Part shown: positions 57,345 to 64,000 of the stretch, piece by piece
Numbering within the stretch: position 1 is the first letter of the stretch
Layout of the letters: each line of letters opens with the position of its first letter
NCBI RefSeq assembly: GCF_002127325.2
Contig: NC_035435.2
Span: forward strand, 12,779,893 to 12,843,892
Length of the DNA: 64,000 bases
Source of the DNA: Helianthus annuus
Lineage: Eukaryota; Streptophyta; Magnoliopsida; Asterales; Asteraceae
Reading direction: 5' to 3'
Position numbers and translations under genes: made by a program
Notes under the pieces: generated by a model
What the model saw: only the letters and a program-made list of their open reading frames with translations
Told to the model about the DNA's origin: nothing
The model's database searches: none

Positions 57345-58811
57345 GCTGAAGCTTGTTTTCTATAACACAATTGTCAATTAATTTTGCTTAGGAGTCTATT
57401 TTGGAATCATCATCTTTGATGATTCATTAACCATGGTATTAATAGACCATATTTGGTTAATTTGATAATCAGGTTTATTTTAGATTTTCATTATAATTAA
57501 TCCAGCTATAAGCTATTAAGGATATTGAAATGGCACAAAAGGCCTTGTCACAAGGACAGTTTTGAATTTATAAGCAATGATCTTATAGGATCGAGGCATT
57601 AAGGTTTGAATATAGTTCATTACCTTTCTTGACAGTGAGTCAAAGACTACAACTGTCTTTTGTCTTTTAGGACAATAGATATAGCCTGTAGGCATTTCAT
57701 CACTAAGGGATGTTTTTGATATGATCATCTTATCTGATGATTTGAGCCATGATTTCTAAATCACTAGGCTAGATAAGAAATTGGAAGAATCCAATATAAG
57801 GATGACTATTGTGATTTTCTCGAACCACATTTATCAAGAGTGTTAACACGTTCTTAGGTGTTAACAAGGATCTATTATCTTAAAAAGGCTTTACCATTTT
57901 AGCTATGTCAAAAATGACATATAGGCTAGGTTATACCTTTAAGATTTTCTTTGATATATAATGGCAGAGCAATCATAAATTGAAATGACGTTCTGATTTT
58001 GGACATAATACATACGTATACTGTTTAATACCAAAGTAAATTTCAAAAAAGGAAACTTTTCATAGAAAGTCTCAAAAATACAATAATTGCCCTAAACGGG
58101 TCTTATACAAAGAAATTCGCCCACGCGGGGACTTAAAAGATATATATGTCCTTATAGGGACTACAATAGAAATGAAATATAACAAGGAAGTCCCTTCTTC
58201 ATTCTAATTCTGAAAGTTTTCTCCTTGGTTCCCTGAGTACGGTTTGGGTACTGAAGGTTTTTATGGTTAGTCGAAATCTTCTATATTAGGAATCTTTGCA
58301 AAAGTGGAATCTAAGGATTCTATGGTTAATGAATATTATGAATCATGAATATGGTCAGGACAGGTATAATCCAAGTTGGGATTGCAAGACTTGGAGGTAA
58401 GAAATATGAGTCCTTTGGGTCCATAGGTATTATCTTTGGAGTGGGAGCTTCAGGGATAGCTGGTATGAACTCCTCCGATGTTGGCTTCTCACTTGAAGTT
58501 TCAAAAGTCTTGGGTACAGAATTTGAAATGTGGTTAATGGGTTCAAAAGGTCCTTTCTCCATACTGGTCGTATGCTAATTCGAGCTGTAGTACAAAGCTT
58601 TACATTCTTAAACTTCGGATTTGGAGAGTCTCCACCAATGGCAGCTTTGCTCGGCGACACGATCCTGAGATGCATAAATATCGAAAACAATGTATACATA
58701 TATCAGGGATAAGATCATTCCTAGTTCATGTCTTGACTCAGAAGTCAAGGAATGTGCTACTGTGTCATTGAGATTAAACACAAAAGGATAGTGTTTAATT
58801 CTCTCAATGTT
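57345..58811 (-). other. element A untranslated leader
   Basis: About 1.5 kb between the primer-binding site and gag. The part next to gag (57365-57790) is repeated in diverged form at 55558-55806. Overlapping small frames on both strands at 58326-58712 have no recognised domain. Confidence 0.65.
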
Positions 58812-58825
58812 GGCTCTGATACCAA
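58812..58825 (-). other. primer-binding site of element A
   Basis: TTGGTATCAGAGCC on the minus strand, 2 nt from the right LTR; initiator tRNA-Met type. It shows that the right LTR is the 5' LTR. Confidence 0.92.
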
Positions 58826-60259
58826 CCTGTCACACCCCTATATTTCCACGTATTACCGATGGGCCCGGTGGGGAGTATCGTGATGTAGTTGATATCATCA
58901 TAGTCAAATAATCACAGTTCAATGCACAGCGGAAGTCTAAAGTAAATATATTATAAACCGATTCAAAAGTAACATCAAATATTACAAACGGATTGTAAGA
59001 TGGATCCACAGGCGGATCTTAAAACATAAATATAAACACTGTTCAACAGACTTTAGACGTTTAGAACTTGCAAGATTCCTTATTAACGCCCTGAGCTCCC
59101 AACCAATTTACGTATAGTACCTGTCACTTAACCTTTTTGGAAAATACGTCAGTTTACACTGGTAAATATAATTAACTGACTCTTTTGAAAATATTTATGA
59201 AAATTGATTTAAATGCACAAGGCACAAATATTCTTTTATAACTTGGGACAATTATATTAATAACAATCTTGTATCAGATTTACATGTTTGTCCAACATTT
59301 AGGGCCGGTGATTAAACAAACCGATCAAGACTAATCGACACATCACAAATATAAACTCACAAGAAGTTACCTCACGAGTGAGTATATCTTTTACATACGC
59401 AACAGACAGATGTATGCCTACACCCTGTGCTTAAGTTGTGGCCATTTACGCTTTTTAAATGAGCCAAGGATATCCGGGACATAGTCATTAACCCCCAATG
59501 TTATTTGTTATCAAGCAATAATGATTAAAACGGGATTATGCAATTCAGTCATCTCCGATTAAAAGGTTTCTACACCCGACCAAGTGGTATTTTTATAATA
59601 CCGTATCCCAAGCCCGTATAACGGAAAATAAGTTAAAAGTATTTCCCTGAACTAAAATGTAATCTTATTCTCAGCCGTATATTCAAGTTAGCAAGCACAA
59701 GTACCTCTACTGGGGCTCTCAATCTGGAACGAAGGTTTTATTAACCTATTAGATTCCTAACGGGTCTTATTTAAGTTGAAACCTAGACCGGTTAATTTTA
59801 AGGAAAGGTTTACGGTTCAAAACGCAAGATTAAGCGAAGACCGGATTAGAATGTGATTTAGACCCGACAAGTATGGAGACTTGTATAATATGGGTAAACT
59901 AAACACATTCTAAATTTTGAAGTGAAAATGATAAGGTTTGACCCGTTTCGGTTAATTTATGCAAACTAGTTACATAAACCGTACCGAACGCGAAAAATGC
60001 ATAATGGGTAACCAAAACAGTCATGAACATGTTTCACAAGTTGATATGCCTTAAATATGTTATGATATTAGTAGGATATCTTCCACTATGCCCAAAACGG
60101 ATTTAAAATCAATTTAAGCCCTGTAGGGGTATTTTGGTCATTTTTAAAGTTATAAAAGAGGTTAAATAGTAATCTGAGGTTCTGGTCTAAAATAATCAGT
60201 AAAATATTTATTTTAATAAGTTATATCAGTAAGATATCATATATATGTGAAATTTTTTA

Positions 60260-60793
60260 GGGAAATTGGCCTGTAATAATCTCACCTAGACCTTATTGGC
60301 CATTAATAATCACACCTCAGAATATTCCCCCCACCAGTCCCACCTTTCACCTATTTTTCCTACAATGGTCCCCCGTTAAAAAAACTTAACGGAGTTAAGC
60401 TTGTTTGCAAATTATAAACAGATTTTTTAGGGCTTTTGATTAGAACGACGATAAGAGTCTATTGATGTAAAACTTGCCTCGAAACGGTTCTCCAAACGAT
60501 GAAAACGGCGCTTCAATTCGGGTGTTTAAATTTCCAATCAACCAAAATCAAGTCACTTGGAGCACCATTTCGAAGTAAGTTTTACATCAATGGACTTGTA
60601 TCATCGTTCTGATCAAAAGCCCGAAAAAATTTGTTTGTAATTTGGAAAAAAGCTTAACTCCGTTAAGTTTTATTTAACGGGGGACCATTGTAGGAAAAAT
60701 ATGTGAAAGGTGGAACTGGTGGGGGGAATATTCTGAGGTGGGATTATTAATGGCCAATAAGGTATAGGTGGGATTATTCCATGCCAATTCCCC
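60260..60793. mobile_element. Mutator-like fold-back MITE with 9-bp target duplication
   Basis: AATTTTTTA flanks it at 60251-60259 and 60794-60802. The left LTR of A has the empty site AATTTATTA, one base different. The ends GGGAAATTGGCCTG and GGGGAATTGGCATG (reverse complement) are inverted repeats. The inverted similarity continues far inward (AATAATCTCACCTA, TCACCTATTTTTCCTACAAT, TAACGGAGTTAAGCTT), so most of the 534 bp folds back as an imperfect hairpin. No coding. Confidence 0.88.
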
Positions 60794-62132
60794 AATTTTT
60801 TATTTATGGCCAAACTATGCACCATAGGGGCATTTTGGTCATTTCACATAAGCCTTAAAGGTCAAATTTGGAAATCTGAGTTCAAAACTTTTACTTACTG
60901 TTAAAGTATAAAAATTTATTCATAACATCAGTAGGTAACAAGCTTTAGGTGCCAAATATGGTTTTAAACCATACTATGCGCCTAAATCGCATAAAAGTCG
61001 GTATTTGACGGTATTCGGGTTAAATAAGTAAATCTAAGATTTTGAACAGCCTTTACTGTTTAAAATAATTTATTTAATATATAAAATTAGTAGAAAAAGG
61101 CTTGATATGTAAAGGATGTGTAAAACTTATTTTATTAGCAAAAAGGGCATAACCGTCAATTACCGAGTCAATGCAAGAATCCTATGTTATGATCAGTTTA
61201 AAATTCAGCAAAAATCTTCACAAATCCCTAAATATTATATTACATCAGTGGGCAAAAGGTTTGGTGTCAAAATTTGGGTTTAAGTAGGTTTTATGCCAAA
61301 AATACGGTTTAATTAATAAAAAGCTTTCAATTTACGATATCGAGCATAACTCTTAATTTGGACCTCAAACTGATGTCAAATTTTTCGGACATGTTTATAA
61401 ATCAGTAATAAAGGTTTTTGTCCTCTCACATTCTCAAAAATCTCGTTTTTATATCAAAAGGGCATAATGGTCAACTTTTAAGCATTTAACGAAAACATAC
61501 AATGAACTAGGATTTCTATGGAACCATGTTGTATAACCTTGGAGGGTTATACTAACATATAATATGGTCCTAAAGGAATCCTAAGTCATGACTAAACTAA
61601 GCTAAATCGGGTCAGAACTGAAAGTCAAAGCAAAAATCTACTTTTGCGACTTTCGGTTCCGAACCGAGCCTAAACTTAGAATTGTCGGGTTGAACATGCC
61701 TAGACATGTTCAATTAATATTTACCAAGTTATTAAAGTGACAAAACTGATTTTATTGCCTTTACATCATTAGTTATGAATTTTATTTAAAAACCGACTCG
61801 TTTGAGTTTTATTTTAATTAATTTGACCCGACAATTAACTAAGCAAACATGGTAATTAGGAGGTGCCCTTTTGAGGTTTTAATACCTACCTAATTACGAT
61901 CACGTAGCCATGTTCGTTGCGAATAATGGCTCGGTCGTTTAAAAGTTAAAGCGTTTATCGCGAACGCTTGACTTTTCGGCTTTAAGAGCCAAACAATTTA
62001 ACTAAGCACGAAAGGAAGACTTACAAGTGGTCCTTAGGACTGAATGAGGTTCCCAATTTGATCAGGATCCTCTTGAATCAGAGAGCAATTGCAGAAATGG
62101 AATGAAGTGAGATGGGAGCCAAAACAAGTGGG

Positions 62133-62140
62133 TATATATA
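62133..62140 (-). promoter_or_regulatory. TATA box of element A 5' LTR
   Basis: On the minus strand CCTATATATACCC. Conserved in the left LTR at about 23820. It would transcribe leftwards through gag. Confidence 0.65.
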
Positions 62141-63564
62141 GGATTTTGAGAACCGTTAGGATCGTTCCTCGATAAACGAGCTTCAATCTGGTCCGTACAA
62201 GTATTACCCATTGTTTTGGTAATCTATGGGCGCCAAAAACAGGCCCCTAGAATGAAGAAACCAAGCACACAAACCAGAAACCAGCTGCTGATTAAGAAAA
62301 ACTGGTTTTTGCAGTTCTGATGGGCTTACGCACCCCGTGTAGACTTAGGAAGAGTCTTACGCGGCCCGCCATTACTGACCAGATCAGCCAAAGTTTGATA
62401 ATATTACAGAAACAACCCCTGCATGCTTAAAAGGCCCTTTTTGACACGGTTAAGGCCCGTTAAGCCCTTTTCAAGGCTCTACAATGATACCTAAACATAG
62501 GGAAGATAAAACATGCTCAAAAATATTTTGGATCTCGGTTCGTTTGGTCGTACGGTCACGTTGTTCGGCTAATTACGACGAAACACGAACGAACGCAAAA
62601 AACGATCCAAATTACACGACAAATGGAATTTTATCAAGCCAAACACTAAAATAAACTATTTTAATGATTACATAATTTTTGGATGTCCGGATATATTCAG
62701 AACGTAAGATATCCGCGAAAATGCAAACTTATGCACTTTTTGACGCTTTTAGTCCCTGTTGATCAAATAAGTTTATTTTTGCGCACCAAACACCTCAAAG
62801 CCTATTTCTAAGCTTTATAAAGGATATTTAGGGCATGTTTAACTTATGATCATATTCCGGAAGGTTCGATACCATACGAATTGGTATACTTTTGCAGTTT
62901 GACGCAATTAGTCCCTCTAATGCGCAAACTTGAGTATATCATTGTTTAATAGCATCGAAGCCTTATTTAATCCATATTAGGCATTCTTGAAAGTATTATA
63001 AAACATCACGATGCTTCGGGTTCGTAAAAAGGTCATTCTGAGGTATAATTAAACATATTGACACTTTTAATCCCTTAAACTTGCAAAGTTGCGCGTAACG
63101 TCACTTAAAGGCATAAAAACGTTAGACGGCCAATAATTGGCATTCCCGAGAGTATAATCAAATATCATGAAGCTCCCGGTTTGTTAAAAGGTCACTCAGA
63201 GGTAAGAATTAACATGTTGACGCTTTTAACCCTTCATCGCGCAAACTTTTAAATAATTACACAAACGGCTACTCTTGATCAACAAGTGGCTCATATGTGA
63301 ATAGGAACATCGTGTAACATCATTCGAAGGCTTATACTAAGCACGTTGACACTTTTAGTCCTTTCGCATTCAAAGTTTTCGATTTTTCAAAAAATTATTC
63401 CCTTAAATTCAACGTTTGACTTTATTAGGGTTTATTACACGTGTCAATACATCATTGGACATGATTTTAGGAGGTGTTACAGGGAAAATGTAAGGATAAA
63501 GGTATAATAAAATATTATTAATTGAAAATGAGAGAGAAAATATAGTGTTTTTTAGTGTAATCTA

Positions 63565-63717
63565 GGGTGAAAATATGGTGGGATTGATATGAATGCTCTT
63601 AAAGTATTGAGAAACGGAACATGCATCTTGTATCATAAATATCCCCGTTACTAAATATCAAAAGGTTCATTTGGGTGAAAATATGGTGGGATTGATATGA
63701 ATGCTCTTAAAGTATTG
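63565..63717. repeat. duplicated right end of the host TIR element
   Basis: A 45-bp segment with GGGTGAAAATATGGTGGGAT and GAATGCTCTTAAAGTATTG occurs at 63565-63609 and identically at 63673-63717, 108 bp apart. It includes the right terminal inverted repeat plus the TTA target and 8 bp of flank. Confidence 0.92.
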
Positions 63718-64000
63718 CCACATCAGCGCCAACTCATTCTCGTTCTTTTTAGCAAAAAATATGTGTAGTTGTTAATGTCTCATAATGCCCTTCAATCATT
63801 ACTTAGTTATTTGCCTTTAGTTTTATTTCAATATTTTTAAATAGAGATAAAAAAAACTTGATGCCACATCAGCGTTCAACTCTTTTCTTTTCTTGATCGA
63901 ACGTGATGGATGAATTACATGTGTCATAATCTCCACCGTGAGTTCAACCACACTTTAGATTGCCTCGTCGATCTCATACGACGAAGACGTGCTATCCTCA
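63718..64000. other. non-coding right flank
   Basis: No gene seen. TGCCACATCAGCG occurs near 63716 and 63862 as a short direct repeat about 146 bp apart, possibly another small element. Confidence 0.4.

Larger units (their letters stand above)
8259..63481 (-). mobile_element. element A: Ty3/gypsy LTR retrotransposon with nested insertions
   Basis: LTRs with the ends TGTCACACCCC and GGTGTTACA (as written on the plus strand) lie at 8259-25168 and 58828-63481. The insertion is flanked by GGGAA at 8254-8258 and 63482-63486. The primer-binding site lies beside the right LTR and the polypurine tract beside the left LTR, so the element is on the minus strand. Its own interior is only about 5.6 kb (25169-25551 and 53654-58827). 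It holds an open gag, protease remnants, a second decayed gag and a decayed, internally deleted pol with chromodomain-type tail. The LTRs differ by only a few percent by eye. It later received B, E and a MULE MITE. Confidence 0.93.
58828..63481 (-). repeat. element A 5' LTR (right)
   Basis: 4654 bp including a 534-bp MULE MITE with its 9-bp duplication. Without the MITE it is about 4.11 kb and collinear with the left LTR. It shows the empty site of element B at about 60227-60247 (GTAAGATATCATATATATGTG). Confidence 0.93.
2292..63598. mobile_element. host TIR element (Harbinger-type), interrupted by element A
   Basis: The left end GAGCATTCACATCCAT matches the reverse complement of the right end, GAGCATTCATATCAAT, and both are flanked by TTA (2289-2291 and 63599-63601). 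Without the 55-kb gypsy insertion the element is about 6.1 kb. A motif with AAGTGGTTGTGAGT and GGAGAG occurs just inside the left end (about 2355-2385) and again at 8231-8257, right beside the gypsy insertion. No transposase is recognisable. The interior holds gene-like debris and Helitron-like ends, so it may be a gene-capturing (Pack-type) element or a MITE that received further insertions. The right terminus is duplicated 108 bp further on (see 63565-63717), so the true right end could be 63706. Confidence 0.45.

Noticed and set aside
10093..58825. TGGTATCAGAGC sites as tRNA genes
   Set aside because: Only the 3'-end complement of initiator tRNA-Met is present, at LTR borders; no cloverleaf sequence surrounds them.

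Overview
This is a plant nuclear-genome window made almost entirely of transposable elements. I see no complete cellular gene. It suggests a eudicot: it is AT-rich, has long Ty3/gypsy elements whose primer-binding sites read TTGGTATCAGAGCC, gag-rich Ty1/copia elements, Harbinger- and Mutator-type MITEs and Helitron-like ends. An Asteraceae source is my guess from the general look of the repeats, not a demonstrated fact.

The layout is a nest whose borders can be read from target-site duplications (TSDs). The outermost host is a TIR element (2292-63598, TSD TTA) holding gene-like debris and Helitron-like ends. Inserted in it is element A, a minus-strand Ty3/gypsy element (8259-63481, TSD GGGAA, LTRs about 4.1 kb). 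A's left LTR holds B, a plus-strand copia gag-only element (9645-22464, TSD GATAT), and B holds C, a plus-strand copia element (15393-20918, TSD TTTCG). A's interior holds E, a plus-strand gypsy chromovirus-type element (25552-53648, TSD CCGAT/CTGAT). E's integrase holds F, a plus-strand non-autonomous gypsy element (33647-50153, TSD CTTCG), and F holds D, a minus-strand copia derivative (38923-45224, TSD ACGTC). A's right LTR holds a fold-back Mutator-type MITE (60260-60793, 9-bp TSD). The order of events is therefore A, then E, F and D on one branch, B then C on another, and the MITE separately.

Most of these elements are non-autonomous and keep gag while pol is deleted or fossilised. E alone has a nearly complete gag-PR-RT-RH-IN-chromodomain order, but it is broken by stops, frameshifts and the F insertion. 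A has an open 392-codon gag next to a second, decayed gag and a heavily decayed pol, although its two LTRs are still similar; this suggests that its pol died before this copy inserted and that it was mobilised in trans.

The most unusual structure is at the right end of D. Instead of a normal 5' LTR it carries a perfect 648-bp palindrome (two 317-bp arms and a 14-bp loop) made of the R-U5 side of the LTR. Both ends of the inserted DNA are therefore U5 ends, yet they are flanked by a 5-bp TSD. I read this as integration of an aberrant, self-copied reverse-transcription product.

All similarity and divergence statements are by-eye comparisons of the given sequence. No database search was possible.
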